Assembly: GCF_010015585.1 (NCBI RefSeq)
Contig: NW_022985095.1
Coordinates: 184,241 to 248,240, forward strand
Direction: 5' to 3'
DNA length: 64,000 nt
From: Eremomyces bilateralis CBS 781.70
Taxonomy: Eukaryota; Ascomycota; Dothideomycetes; Eremomycetales; Eremomycetaceae
Under the pieces are notes generated by a model. It worked only from the letters and a program-made list of their open reading frames with translations. It searched no databases and was not told the DNA's origin. Position numbers and translations under genes: made by a program. Positions 34,986 through 46,506 of this stretch are shown in pieces; the stretch's first letter is position 1, and every line of letters starts with the position of its first letter.

Positions 34986-36063
34986 CTACGAATTGAGTTT
35001 TCCAGCACGCTTTTCTACGGCCTCCCGTAAGACATTAATTACCCCTGCCATGTCATCCGTTCCGAAGATCGCACTTCCAGCGACGATGACATTGGCACCC
35101 GCGTCGGCCGCTTGATCGATCGTCGTCGGACCCAGTCCGCCATCGACTTCAATCCACAGATCCGGATACTTTTCTCGCAGCGCCGTCACCTTGGGCAATT
35201 GCTCCGCCATAAACTTCTGTCCGCCGAAACCGGGTTCTACGGTCATGACGAGGACCATCTTGTGCGATATTAGCATTTCGACATGAAGAAGGGGGCTGTA
35301 ATGCACTAGTTAGGACGAGATGACACTCACGTCTGGTCTGTCGCTCGGATCTTCGGCCTGGAGAATTTCCCAAAGGACGTCAACGCTTGTCCCGGGCTTT
35401 ATAGCAATTCCAGCCAGCATTCCTTCACCGTGAATTGTGCGGATCATGTCCAGCGGGTTTGTCTTCTCATTGCTGTCCCCGTGTGGGGTGGTTGCAGCCG
35501 TGCTGCCAACTGCGGCTTCGTAGTGGAAGCAATATAGATCACAGCCGGACTGGCGAAAGGTTGATATCCAGCGTTTAGGCTAATATGGTGTTAACCATGC
35601 ATCGAACAAAACACGTGGGACGAGAACTGGACTGAGGAATAACTATGTGACTTTGACCGTTATGGGCTGAAAGGAACGAGCGACTCTGAAACGACTTTCC
35701 ACTGGGGTGTGGTATCCACCAATTTGAGAGGCCGTGATGTGAACACGCCTATCCCCATGGCTTGTATGCTGACGTAGAATGGATTCGAAGTCCAGGCGAA
35801 CTCACCTCAGCGATCATCATATGGCAATCAAAGACGCCACGCCCCTTCCGATCACTCGTCTTCGGCTTCTCCTCGCACTCCACGCTCTTACGGATCGCGG
35901 CGACGACCGGTGGCCCAAATGTGATATTGGGGACGAAGTGGCCATCCATGATATCAACGTGCAGCCAGTCAGCGCCGGCGGCTATGACACGCTGGCAATC
36001 ATGGCCGAGTTTGGAGAAGTCGGCGGAGAGGATGGACGGTGCGATGATGGCGGGCGGCGCCAT
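34986..36063 (-). CDS. rpe1: Ribulose-phosphate 3-epimerase
   Basis: Three exons on the minus strand: 36063-35806, 35579-35331 and 35258-34986, joined by GT-AG introns of 226 and 72 nt, all phase 0; 259 residues. The enzyme interconverts ribulose-5-phosphate and xylulose-5-phosphate in the pentose phosphate pathway in the cytosol. The TIM-barrel landmarks are present: [39 protein letters not shown] spanning the first splice, [42 protein letters not shown] and VAGSAIFG. The catalytic Asp pair (DIMDGHFV and EVDGG) and metal-binding His residues are intact. The first exon carries a charged insert (about residues 62-78) that varies between fungi. Length is close to yeast Rpe1 (238) plus this insert. 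Confidence 0.92.
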
Positions 36064-38356
36064 GGTCAGGAGATGGCTTGGGGTGAGAATATCTCCAGGG
36101 TATTAACAATGCCTCATATACCTTGTGTAAGGCTGTAAGCACGAGAGAAGACGAGACCTGCGAAGGCGTTCTTGGTGCACCTCACAACCCAGGACTCGTT
36201 GCGGTGATGGAGGTTGAGAGTGGTTCGACGCTTGTCCGAATTCGGTGCTGGTGATCCCAATTAACAAAGTACAAGGCAATTGAGCGCTAATATCTGGCCG
36301 ATTATCGTTTTCTGGACGTATTACGGTACCTGTAGATACTAGATATGAGGTGTGATAGTCCAACACGTCCTGCACATCTCACGGACCGCGGACATTGTGG
36401 AAGTTCGTCCAAGTGGCCACAATATCGACCGGCTAATGGAGCTACGTCATTGGCGAGTCGTACCACAGTACCACTGCCCTGCTCATGCACCAGCCACACT
36501 TAGTCAACACCGTGCCACAGTTGGAGCGCTCCCTCTCGAACCGGAAAGGAAGGCAGCAGCAGAGCCCTCACAAGTCACACAAGTCACAACTCACAATGGA
36601 ACACGCTCCTCCCAACTCTCACTCACTTGTTATTACAATTTATAGTGCCTTCTTAGACTCTCTTAGACTCGCACACTTCTCGCAATTCTCGTCTCTACTA
36701 GCGCTCCTTACAGAACGTAGTGTTCTACCCGGGGGCAAAGAAAACCCGATTTCTAGCCGCCAAAGAAGACGAGAAGAAGACACTGCTGTACACCATGGGG
36801 TACTTGTCTCAGATACAATGAGCGCTGTTGTAGGCGCATACAGGGCAAGATCACCTTTATTGACGTTACCGGCATCCGCAGGGAAGGTGGCACAGGTTGT
36901 ACGCGCCCAATATCAATTCGGACTCAATCCGGTCCCACCAGCTAGGCATTTCCCATCCGGTAGACCCACAATCAGTCCGAGTCCATGTTGATTGTATTGC
37001 GATTCGGATTGGCGATCTCCTGTCAGAAACGTCATCGTCGGTCAAAGTCGACCTCGCATCGCCAGTCTTGAGCGTCCTGTCGGGCCCATGTGGGAGGGCG
37101 CTGGAACAATGGAACATACGTCAAACAGGGAACCAGGCTATTATAAGCCCTATGCGAACTCGCAAACGATCGAGAAACATTCATCACGTCACCTCATTGC
37201 TCCTTGAAGAGGAATTGGTGGTTTTTATGGTCGCATTCGAGGCTCAAACACGAGCAGTTGGACGATGCGCGTCGACGTAGTGGAAGGGGTCCTCTAGATG
37301 GTTCAAACCGAAGATCCAGATTCCAATAGTGAGCCTCAACCTTCAACTTCGAGGACGCATGAATACCCGGGAATAATACTGGGATTCTCGTGCAGCCAAC
37401 ATCTTGGAGTTGCGCATTCGAGTAATGAGGTTGGTAAGGAAAAGTTTGTTGTTGGTTTATTGGCTGGTCTCCAACAGCGTTAAGCGCTTGGGTCAGCGGC
37501 TACTTGCTGGAGCTGCTGGGCTCGATCCAATCGCTTTCAACCTCCCTCCTCCGTTTCCCGCATTTCCAACCTCCTTGAGTCCTTGCTATCCAATCCTTTC
37601 TTGTTCTCTTACATTTCCTTTCCAAACTTCTAATATGGCGCAATGTGTGCCCTGCCGTTGGAGTATGTTGCTCCCACATAGCCAATCGTATCGCTGTCCC
37701 ATGAGAACCCCACACTTCCATTCCTCGTGATGGATGCTGTGCACCCAGATCAACCACAGAGGTCCATTATGGTCTTTCGCCCTGTACACAGGTCCCCAGT
37801 TCGGGCCAACTCGACTTGCTCCTTCTGCAAACCTATTCGTTGGCCCTCTTCGCGACCAGCGTCTACTCGATGCAGTTGAGGATCTCTGCCTGAGTCGGGG
37901 CCGACGCGCTGTGCCCTGCTAGTCAACTCAGCCTGGTTCGATTCGATATGCTCCCGGTGGCGCATTGAGGCGATGGTGAATCTTCGTGGGCGCCTATAGT
38001 TGCTTCTCGCCAGATTGTGGCCATGGCCGGCAGTTTGGCCGGTTATATGCTGCCTGTGCCCCAATCCGCAAGGCGAGAGTTGTAGGTTTTCCATTTCTGG
38101 TCCGTTACTGGGAGGCGTATTCGTCCCTTACTATTTCCTGCCCTTTCGTTTTGCTCAGGCTTCGTTGATCGAAAGTCCGTTCTACATTCACTTAGACCAA
38201 AAAGTCTTACAATCCGTTGATCGGTATTTGCACACATATTGTAATCATTGTTTATTGAAACCACGCATTGACTGCGAACATTCCCATTATTTATACGCCC
38301 TCAGGAGGGTATGTTTTATATACCCTGAAAGAGTGACGCTTTGGATATCCATCGGT
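36064..38356. other. 2.3 kb divergent interval, no gene seen
   Basis: Contains the promoters of the epimerase (minus) and the methyltransferase-like gene (plus). Short frames only. The frame of the plus-strand gene is open from 38000, so part of the right end could be its leader or additional N-terminus. Confidence 0.45.
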
Positions 38357-41300
38357 ATGGCGCAAGCATTAGGACGACATTTCCACGATCCGACCTCTCC
38401 GCGGGCTCGGAGAGAGACACGTAATACCATAATAGAAGACGAACCTCAGATAATGGAGGGCATGGCTGGACTGAGGTCACCGACACGAACAACAACTCTC
38501 ACCACGAACATTAATCACTTCTCCGACGACCAAATAACACCACGGGCGAATGCCCACACCATTTCCTCCAGCGGTACTCCGAATCAGATGATGCAGACAT
38601 CCTACTGCGGCGTACCGGGCTTTTCGGTCAAGTATCGGTCGCATGGACTGACCCTATCACCGCTCGCCGAAGGACCACAACCAACTCCTCCACCAAAGAA
38701 CGCTCTGCGTCCGGCCGGTTTTACACGGAAGAATAGTCGAGGGCAAGAGTACGATGCACTGTACGATTCTAGTGACTCCGAATTCGAAGATGTTCCGCTG
38801 GCTTGCTCAAGGAGTGTAAAAGCATCTCGCCAAGGGCACCAGGCGAACGGGTCTACAAGCACAACGTCGACGGACGCCTCGGGACGCAAAGTGCGTAACT
38901 ATCCTTCTTTGGTCATCCCGTCACCATCAATGTGGCCGACTATCGAAAAGCTCCGCTCCGCCACCTCACCAAACTCGAAGTCTCGAATCGTCCCACCCAG
39001 TCCCAGTCATATTCTGTCTCCGACCGCCCGAGCCTTGAACATGATCGCTGCAAAGAACGCCCTTGTACCCAATGGTTCCGCTGCTCCATCGTTAGACGGA
39101 TCGCTCACATCAGAAGAACTTTCGGGTATCAGCTGTCCATCCACTCCGGATGTCGGGAACGATGCCAAACCCGACGATGCCGAATGGGCAGGGACCGTGC
39201 AACTCGGGCCGGAAGCAATGGAGACGCTTCAAAGGTTCCGACTCGGCAGTTTCAACGAGCACAGTGAGGACGACGAAGACCAAGTGATCGAGATTCGTGG
39301 AGAGATGCGAGAGTCTCATTTGGAAAATGGCGGCATGGCGACTTCGATCAACCTCATCGTGACTCCTGTGGATAGCGAACCCGAAGATTTTTTCCCCACC
39401 TTGAGCAACCCCGGCTCCGACCTCGATCCGCTTTCCGCTCTCAGTGTGCCGTCTCCTGGAGGCTTCTTTGGCTCGCTGAACGGGAACGCTCGAAATACAT
39501 GGGGTCAGGGTGCAGGCGACGCAGTGCCGAACACCAGCACCGCCATCTCCTTCTACGGGGTGCCGTGGAAGAAGTCTCGAGAAAACTCGCCGGAGCGGAC
39601 AGTGGAGCGAGTGATTGAGGTTGATATCGATGGGTCGAGCGATAACGACACAACCGGTCCACCAACTGCGAGAAGACTTCCAGGGACAGACGGCATGACC
39701 TTGGGTGGTGAAGCCGAAACAGGAAACCGTGCGCATCAAGAGCCTGTGATTGAGATATCGACATGGACGTCCTCAAATAATGCGGCTCCAAATGAACATG
39801 GAGAAGGGGATAGTGTCGGCCATCACCATGACTTCAGGTTCAATCTGGATGTCGATGATACCACGCCGGATATGTGGGAGGACGACTCTCCGCGACTGCG
39901 CATGCTGGGAACGCCAGAACTCCGTCTCATCACTGATTTCTCTGGCGAATTCGAATACAATCCAGCCTATGCCGCCGAACAGCACAAGGAGAACAGCAGT
40001 CACATTGACCGAACCAATCTGTGGTTGTACAGCCAAGAGCACTATTTGGCCGGCTTGCGCGGAGACATACCCACGATGACCAACGGTGATGACTCGCCAA
40101 TCGTCGGGCACCTGGCGACGGGCACCGATGAGCCTCGAAAAAGCAGTCTCGGCAATGCTTCCACAACGCTGAGCCCGAGTAAATCGGTTCGCTTTGCGGA
40201 TGATCCCGAAATCACGGCTGGCATCGACGGTGCTCTGGCACGATTGAACGGGGAATCGCCGCCACGAGTCAGGAGACCGATACCCTCGGTCAAGCTCCGA
40301 AACATTGATGGAGTCACCCCAGTGGGCTCCCGGTCAATGTCAACTCGATCTTCGAGCATGCCAGAGGCGAGCTCCACCCTAAATGGCACATCGCTTGGCA
40401 CCGTGCTATCACCCCCGGGATCGACGATTGTCCCACCCCCGCTTCCCCCAATCCCAGAGACGGTGGAGCCGGTATCTGCTTCAGAGGACAAGGATCCTGT
40501 CTTCTTGGAAGGTTTTAAGCACATCTATGCGCTCCAAAACAGAGGATCTCCTCGGTCCTCAAGAACTACCAAATCCGGTCCGCGACCATTGTCACCCAAG
40601 TCACCGCCAGCAGCAGCGTTTTCTCATCGAAAGGCTCGCAACGAAGCTTTGAGACTTGGCCGTACCTGTCTGCCACAGAAGCATCGCGACATAGTAGCCG
40701 GTGTATTCAGCCTCGAAGAACGCGAACACATTGACCCCAAACGACCGATCAGTGCCTGGCATGGCGCTAACTCCGGTGGCAAATTGGGAGAAGAAGAGGA
40801 TAATCCGGAAGACAAAGATGCGCAAGCCAGGAAAGCCGTCGCTAAGGAGCTCAAGGAGCGCCACGCTCTCGATCAAATCAAGCCGATCAGCTGGAACCTC
40901 GAGGCCACTAAAATGCTGAACGGTGGAAGCTTGCTTACCAGCCCGGCTGCACGCGAGTTTACCTCCTTGAGTGCCTCGGTGGGCAGTATTTCCCCGGCCA
41001 GTCCCAATGACCAGGTCAAGCGCAGCAAAAGGATCGATCCGTTCGGTCGCACCCTTTCAGAAGACAAGCATGCGAGGAAAGTGCTCGACCTCGGCGGAAA
41101 GGCTACGGCGGACTGGGCTTGGCAAGTTGCCATCGAGTATCCTCGCGTTGGCGTGTGGACTGCATGTGTCAACGAGTCTCCGTTGAATAAGAAGGTGTTT
41201 GGACCGCTTCCACCTCTTCCAAGCACACAGTCAAAACCTAAGTCGGACTCCATGGCACATAATGGCAAAGACAAAAAGGATGCTGCCTCCACGAAGGATG

Positions 41301-42448
41301 AGACCAAGCAGAACGACGCGTCATTGCTGAAGGGCCCACCCAACCATCATGAGATCAAAATCCCCAATCTCTGGACTCTGCCATTCCCCGACAACTCTTT
41401 CGACGTGGTCTCGGCTCGGTCGCTGTACTCGATCCTCAAGACGACAATTCCTCCCCAAGGATCGAAACTGCAGGATTCATCCTCGACCACGGCACCTAAC
41501 GATTCCTCCACGACTATGACCGCCAATGGCCAGGGCATGAAGCGTACACCCGGTACGCCTCCCGCGAGGCCATTGGATGAGTATGATCGCGCATTGCTCG
41601 AAGTGCACCGCGTCTTGAAGCCCGGCGGGTATGTCGAGTTCGCACTCCTGGATGCCGACATCATCGGCGGTGGCCCCATCACCCAGAAACTCAGCGTCGA
41701 ATTCGCTTTTAACCTTCGCACGCGTGGATACGATCCCGCGGCCACGCAAGGCTTCCTCTCCCGCGTCCGCCGGTCCGGCTTCAAAAGGCTGCGACGCGCC
41801 TGGATCATCCTGCCCATGAGCGGCGTCGGCGCACCGGAGTGCGGGCCGTGGGTTGATCGCGGGTTGGCGTGGGAGCAAGAAGGGAAGCGCGGTCTTGGGA
41901 TCGAGACCGAGGCGCGGAGCACGGCCGAGAAGCTACGCCAGATGGAGCGCGAGAAAGAAAGAGAGCATGTGGTCGTGCCAAACCGGCTGCGAAAGTACAG
42001 CGATGCTGCAAGCTCGGTGCGCACGAACACCTCGACGCGCTATAGCTATATATCTCCCATCTATCAGACTGGCGGAACACGCATGACTCGCTCGTCGACT
42101 GCACAGTCGAGCAACTCGTCCATGACGGCTGTGTCGTCCGCCATGTCACCCACGCAACGATCTGCACACACATCCGCCACCTCGTTGACGCTCCACTCAC
42201 AGGGCGTTGTCGACGCGAAAACGGCGGCCAAGGACGCGAAGGAAGACATCGGCACCACGGTCGACGCATCGTACATCACTGGCCTGGTGGGTGCGTGGGC
42301 ATGGGAGCAGTGGATGTTGAAGCTACATACGGAAATGGGCCGCGAGGGGGAGCAGTTGCTTGAGGGGGTCGCGGCAGCGTTGGAGGAGGGGGCGAGGATG
42401 GGTGGCTCGTGGAGGTATCTGAGCGGGTGGGCGAGGAAGGATTTGTGA
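38357..42448 (+). CDS. Large methyltransferase-domain protein
   Basis: A single long exon ending at TGA 42446-42448. The frame is open from 38000, but the first ~119 codons look non-coding, so I prefer the ATG at 38357 (MAQALGRHF), giving 1,363 residues; 38455 is another candidate. The N-terminal ~850 residues are Ser/Thr/Pro-rich and mostly disordered. A C-terminal region resembles a class I SAM-dependent methyltransferase: a motif-I-like strand (KVLDLGGKATADWAWQVA) near residue 910, then IPNLWTLPFPDNSFDVVSAR, then LLEVHRVLKPGGYVEFALLD. Between them lie unusually long low-complexity insertions. The glycine-rich loop is DLGGKATADWA rather than the usual DxGxGxG, so SAM binding is uncertain. 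The substrate is unknown. The gene converges on the ferric reductase gene. Confidence 0.75.
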   Translation: MAQALGRHFHDPTSPRARRETRNTIIEDEPQIMEGMAGLRSPTRTTTLTTNINHFSDDQITPRANAHTISSSGTPNQMMQTSYCGVPGFSVKYRSHGLTLSPLAEGPQPTPPPKNALRPAGFTRKNSRGQEYDALYDSSDSEFEDVPLACSRSVKASRQGHQANGSTSTTSTDASGRKVRNYPSLVIPSPSMWPTIEKLRSATSPNSKSRIVPPSPSHILSPTARALNMIAAKNALVPNGSAAPSLDGSLTSEELSGISCPSTPDVGNDAKPDDAEWAGTVQLGPEAMETLQRFRLGSFNEHSEDDEDQVIEIRGEMRESHLENGGMATSINLIVTPVDSEPEDFFPTLSNPGSDLDPLSALSVPSPGGFFGSLNGNARNTWGQGAGDAVPNTSTAISFYGVPWKKSRENSPERTVERVIEVDIDGSSDNDTTGPPTARRLPGTDGMTLGGEAETGNRAHQEPVIEISTWTSSNNAAPNEHGEGDSVGHHHDFRFNLDVDDTTPDMWEDDSPRLRMLGTPELRLITDFSGEFEYNPAYAAEQHKENSSHIDRTNLWLYSQEHYLAGLRGDIPTMTNGDDSPIVGHLATGTDEPRKSSLGNASTTLSPSKSVRFADDPEITAGIDGALARLNGESPPRVRRPIPSVKLRNIDGVTPVGSRSMSTRSSSMPEASSTLNGTSLGTVLSPPGSTIVPPPLPPIPETVEPVSASEDKDPVFLEGFKHIYALQNRGSPRSSRTTKSGPRPLSPKSPPAAAFSHRKARNEALRLGRTCLPQKHRDIVAGVFSLEEREHIDPKRPISAWHGANSGGKLGEEEDNPEDKDAQARKAVAKELKERHALDQIKPISWNLEATKMLNGGSLLTSPAAREFTSLSASVGSISPASPNDQVKRSKRIDPFGRTLSEDKHARKVLDLGGKATADWAWQVAIEYPRVGVWTACVNESPLNKKVFGPLPPLPSTQSKPKSDSMAHNGKDKKDAASTKDETKQNDASLLKGPPNHHEIKIPNLWTLPFPDNSFDVVSARSLYSILKTTIPPQGSKLQDSSSTTAPNDSSTTMTANGQGMKRTPGTPPARPLDEYDRALLEVHRVLKPGGYVEFALLDADIIGGGPITQKLSVEFAFNLRTRGYDPAATQGFLSRVRRSGFKRLRRAWIILPMSGVGAPECGPWVDRGLAWEQEGKRGLGIETEARSTAEKLRQMEREKEREHVVVPNRLRKYSDAASSVRTNTSTRYSYISPIYQTGGTRMTRSSTAQSSNSSMTAVSSAMSPTQRSAHTSATSLTLHSQGVVDAKTAAKDAKEDIGTTVDASYITGLVGAWAWEQWMLKLHTEMGREGEQLLEGVAAALEEGARMGGSWRYLSGWARKDL

Positions 42449-42943
42449 GGTGATATGACTAGATGCGATGAAATCGATAGGGGCATGACACGGGATGATG
42501 CATTGCGGTTTAGGAGTTGGTTATTAGGTAGACATGGGTCATTCTCTTCACATTTCTTCACATTTCTTTATTATCTGTGTACAGGGGAATCGGGATGGCA
42601 TATCCCTGATGTTGATCTGGATCTGATCATGTGGAGGCGAACAATGGTTATGGTGGGGACATCGGTTCGCCCTGTCATAGGCTCTATAGCAGCAATTCAA
42701 CGTCTCCTGAAATATGTGTAAGAGCCCATTTGGTCCAGCGTCTCTAAAACTTTCAATACCGTAAATATGTACCGTGTTTTACCTTCTCTTCCTATCTAAG
42801 GGGTACAGAAACGCCGTTTTGATCCTTTCCCTAGGCTGGAGGGGTCTATCGAGAGTGCAACGCCATCAATGTTAGCCCTGGATTGACCTTAAATCTTGGT
42901 ATTTCTCATAAAAATTCATATCTAGCAGCGAAGAATGCAGTGC
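42449..42943. other. Convergent spacer of 0.5 kb
   Basis: Holds the 3' ends of the methyltransferase-like gene and the reductase gene; no coding signal was seen. Confidence 0.5.
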
Positions 42944-45148
42944 CTAGAGTGTGAGCCGCTCGTCCCACACAAACTCGACATCCCCAGACTCGTCCCCTTT
43001 CCACACTCGCACCGGATTGTTTCTTGCTGCAACCGCGTCTTTCATATCCCTCCCGAGCCCCACCGGCCCCGACGCCACGACCATGGTTCGTCCTGTCGCT
43101 ACTCGATTGAGGAACCCATTGACCAGCTCCTGGGACAGGGGATGACGATGGTCCAATGCTCCCGCCTCGAACCCTTCCGTATTACGGAACATGGCCAGCG
43201 TCTTATCCGCGGCAAACTCCTCCACGGCCTTGGTCACTTCGCTATCACTGCTGCTGCTCGCCCTCTCGATCTCCTTTTCCACGATATTATTTTCCACGGC
43301 CGTTATAGTCACCTCGTCCTTAAGTACTTCACTCGTCGTTTTCTCCCGCGTTGCAATTACCCTCACCCGTAAGCTCACTCCACTCGCAGCCGCAGCCCTC
43401 TCGGCGAGTTCACGCAGCTCCGGCGCCACCCACGCGATATCTTCTTTGCGGCGGACCATCCAGACGAGCTCGACCATGGCGCATTTCTGATGGGCGACAG
43501 CATCGAGGACGATGGGTAGGCAGAAAGAGATACCAGTGCCGCCCGCCACGGCCAGGAGGTTGGTCGGACGATCAGAAGAAGGAGGGGATGCAAGGGAAGG
43601 GCCGAGCGGAGCGTGGCCGTAGGGCCCGCAGAGGAGGACGGGGGTCATTACGGTAGGGGTTTCGGTTGTGGCATCGATCTTGATATCGGAGGGACCATGG
43701 TCCATGTCAACGGACAAGACGAGAGGGCTGGCGAGGGCTGCAAGGCGGGCGGTTTCCCCTTTGCAGGCGCGAATGATGTAGGTGTGTTTGATACCCCGTC
43801 CATCTCCAAGAACCGGGAGGGAAGACGTGGTCAATGGATGGGCTTGCCAGATAGAGAGCGCCGGAAAGGTTAAATAGAAATGTTCTCCCGGACTCCAGGG
43901 CTGCTGCGGCTGATGGAAATCGAGTCTCACGACCGCATCGGTCGGGTCATATGCGCTGGCAAATAACCGTACCGAGGCCTGCGCGGGTTTGAATGAAAGT
44001 TTGGCGAGTGGGTCCCTTCCTCCACGATGGATCAATGCTACTCTGATGAGGCGGATAGCGCGATCCAGGGCCATGAGAGCAAGAGATGGCACCATCCAAC
44101 AGTAAAGCTGTGCCCAGTGGCCCCAGCACATCCCAATGTACAGAGCCGCGACAATGTAGTGGGTTTTCCGGAAGAACTCATACCCAGTCAAGCGGATCGC
44201 CCAGCTGCAACTGAATATAAAGAGGAAGGTAATGAGTAGCATGGCGAAACAGCCGAATATCATGTACGGCTGCTTGATCCATTCCTGGAAAACTGTCGGT
44301 TGCGGCCTATACAGTTTCCCCTCGATCTGCGGGATCAAAACTCAGTACATAAAGCCGTGTTCGTTCTTGGGGTTTAACTTACGACGGTCCAGATGAGGGT
44401 ATGCACGAAAGACTGAATAAAGATAACCCTTCCGGTCCACCGATGTAGGAAGGTGAAACTCTGATACGGAACGCCAGTCAAGAGTGATAAAACACTCTCC
44501 CGAGTACTCAAAATTACCACTAAGGGTGTGAGTCCGTACGCAATAACTCCAATCCTATCCGAGAATGCTCCCATTGTCACACGTGTGTTCTTCTCGGTCG
44601 AGTTCTTGATTGGGGTGACCCAGGTCTTGTAGACCAGGCCAGCGAACCTGGTTGAATACAGTTAGCTGAATACCCCGGGGATGCGACTCCACGCTTGCTT
44701 ACGAGAAGATTAGGAGGTAGGTAAGGATCACGCCGAGGATCACTAGTTGCAGTCGTGATACGTGCCCAAAGAAGCTCACGAAGCTCTCCGGTAGGAGCCA
44801 CTTTCTCCCAAATGCGCCAATCGTTCTTTTCGCTCGATATAACCCGCTTTGAGCCAGTCGACCAGAGTTAGCCTCGCTGTTTTCGGAACCCTTCTTTCGA
44901 TGTGGCTGGAGGATTCTGAGAACGACCCAAATGAGAGCGATGGCTCCAATGACCCCCCACATGATGAAGGAGTAGAGCATAGAGAGATCATGGGCATGGT
45001 AGATCGCATCGAGGTATTCACAAGATCCAGGATCGTTGGTACATGGAACGACTCGGTCGGCATACCCCCAATGCTTCTCCAAGTTACTCTCGTCGACGCC
45101 CATCATATCCTGAATATGACGGGCTTGAAGCCCAAGGGAAGGAGACAT
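42944..45148 (-). CDS. Ferric-chelate reductase / NOX-family flavocytochrome
   Basis: Three exons on the minus strand: 45148-44703, 44647-44383 and 44326-42944, with 55- and 56-nt introns, giving 697 residues. It is a plasma-membrane reductase of the FRE type that passes electrons from NADPH through FAD and two haems to ferric iron or copper. The N-terminus has the fungal motif ADRVVPCTNDPGSCEYLDAIYHAHDLS, followed by several membrane helices. Haem ligands are likely in FLHRWTGRVIFIQSFVHTL and RKTHYIVAALYIGMCWGHW. FAD binding is indicated by HPLTTSS (HPFTxxS-like) and NADPH binding by LLCGPYGHAP and AVAGGTGISF. The C-terminus VVASGPVGLGRDMKDAV completes the NAD-binding domain. A Ser/Glu-rich insertion (near residues 570-610) enlarges the C-terminal domain. 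No neighbouring iron-uptake gene was found. Confidence 0.9.
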
Positions 45149-45671
45149 GATGATATGTCAATAGGATTGACTTGTCGGTAGTGGCAATAACTACTGAAGA
45201 GTAGATTCGAAACAGTGTGCGAAGTGATAAAGTGGTGCTGGATGTTGAGCGTGCAGAAGTACCGCCTCCCGGTAGGTACAAGCAGGGGGGAGACTTGAAA
45301 GAAACAGCGCGGTCGACTCAGGATAATATAGCAAGAATAAAATAACGACATCAGAATCCTACCAGTCAAACTGACTAACATTTAGTTTATTGGGAAACCC
45401 CATAGGGTGATATTCCCTTCATTTGCTTCAAGTGTGCAACGCAGGGATAAATTGCTCAATCGTGCTCAGAATCCCGGATGCGATTACCCACCGATACAGA
45501 ACATCCTGTAAAGTGTAAAGTACATGTCGGGTATGTTTAGTTTCGTGTCGTATCTGCTGATTTGATGAGACTCCCCAGGCCGATTATAATAGTTCTGTCT
45601 CTTTCCAATGCATTTAAACCCCGGTGACATTAACTCCAATCCATCACGAGGCCAGAAATCACTCCAGTCAC
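45149..45671. other. Promoter region of the reductase gene
   Basis: About 0.5 kb upstream of the reductase ATG and downstream of the small membrane protein gene. Iron-responsive GATA-type sites would be expected here in a regulated FRE gene, but none is claimed. Confidence 0.4.
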
Positions 45672-46007
45672 TTACTCGTCGTGCTTCGGCCGCCCGTCTT
45701 GATTCCACCATCCCCACGCCCACTTGGCATAAAAGATCGTCTCCATCGTTCCGAGAATGGAAAGGACCGCGACGATAGACCATTTCGCCCATCCCGTGAT
45801 GCCCAGGGCCTCGAAAGTGAACCTTTGACCCCCCGAAAGCGACGGGACGCCGTTTGCGTCCTCCTCGGATTTATCCGCCTGCGATCTCCGCAACCTGTTG
45901 GATAGGTGGATGGAACGCTGAGGACGAATTCGAGGTAAATAGCCGCTGCTGAGGATCGCATGGGATCGAGGGAAAGTCGAACCAAGAAGGCGCAAAGACG
46001 ATGACAT
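45672..46007 (-). CDS. Small mitochondrial-type single-pass membrane protein
   Basis: A single-exon frame of 111 residues. The first ~45 residues are rich in Arg and Ser and lack acidic residues (SSSLRLLGSTFPRSHAIL, PRIRPQRSIHLSNRLRR), which reads as a mitochondrial presequence. Then comes a short acidic linker and the segment RFTFEALGITGWAKW, leading into one membrane helix (SIVAVLSILGTMETIFYAKWAW) and a polar C-terminus ending KHDE. I do not recognise a named family. The pattern of presequence plus one helix suggests an inner-membrane assembly factor or subunit, but this is inference. It is divergent from the UBE3D-like gene across about 0.5 kb. Confidence 0.6.
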   Translation of the reverse strand: MSSSLRLLGSTFPRSHAILSSGYLPRIRPQRSIHLSNRLRRSQADKSEEDANGVPSLSGGQRFTFEALGITGWAKWSIVAVLSILGTMETIFYAKWAWGWWNQDGRPKHDE

Positions 46008-46506
46008 GTTTCAATCTTATGCCAGTCTATGGCAGACCAGAACCGTGGGTATTCCGTAGGTAGCCTGTAGTGTCCCGTATACAATGAAGGGATGGAAGTG
46101 GAAATGGAAATGGAAATGCACACTGTGCTCATGTGAGTTGTTGATTTTCCTATATCTGATACGATGGTACAATGTATTCGATATTGCCCTCCCCTTAGTC
46201 TGTTTTGTAGAGTCGCAGAGTTGCAGCAGAGGAGTGATGTTCATCGATATAACCATATTGGGTTTAGCGCTAGTTGCTCTCTTCAGCACCACAATAATCT
46301 CGCAACTCCAGTCGACATCAGAAGAAATTACCTTACTCTTCACACATGCTGACAATTTGCTTGGCTAGACCCCTCATCTACGGTACGGTATACAGTACCT
46401 ACTACCGGAATAGTACTGATTGTATCAAGTGCTCTAGAAATTAGAATGCCAACATGAAGCAACTGCTTTGGGGTTCCAGCTCGAGACACCGACCTTCTCC
46501 GTCGAC
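46008..46506. promoter_or_regulatory. Divergent promoter interval
   Basis: Separates the starts of the small membrane protein (minus) and the UBE3D-like gene (plus), so both promoters lie here. A GGAAAT-type short repeat is at 46098-46117. No specific factor site is claimed. Confidence 0.45.
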
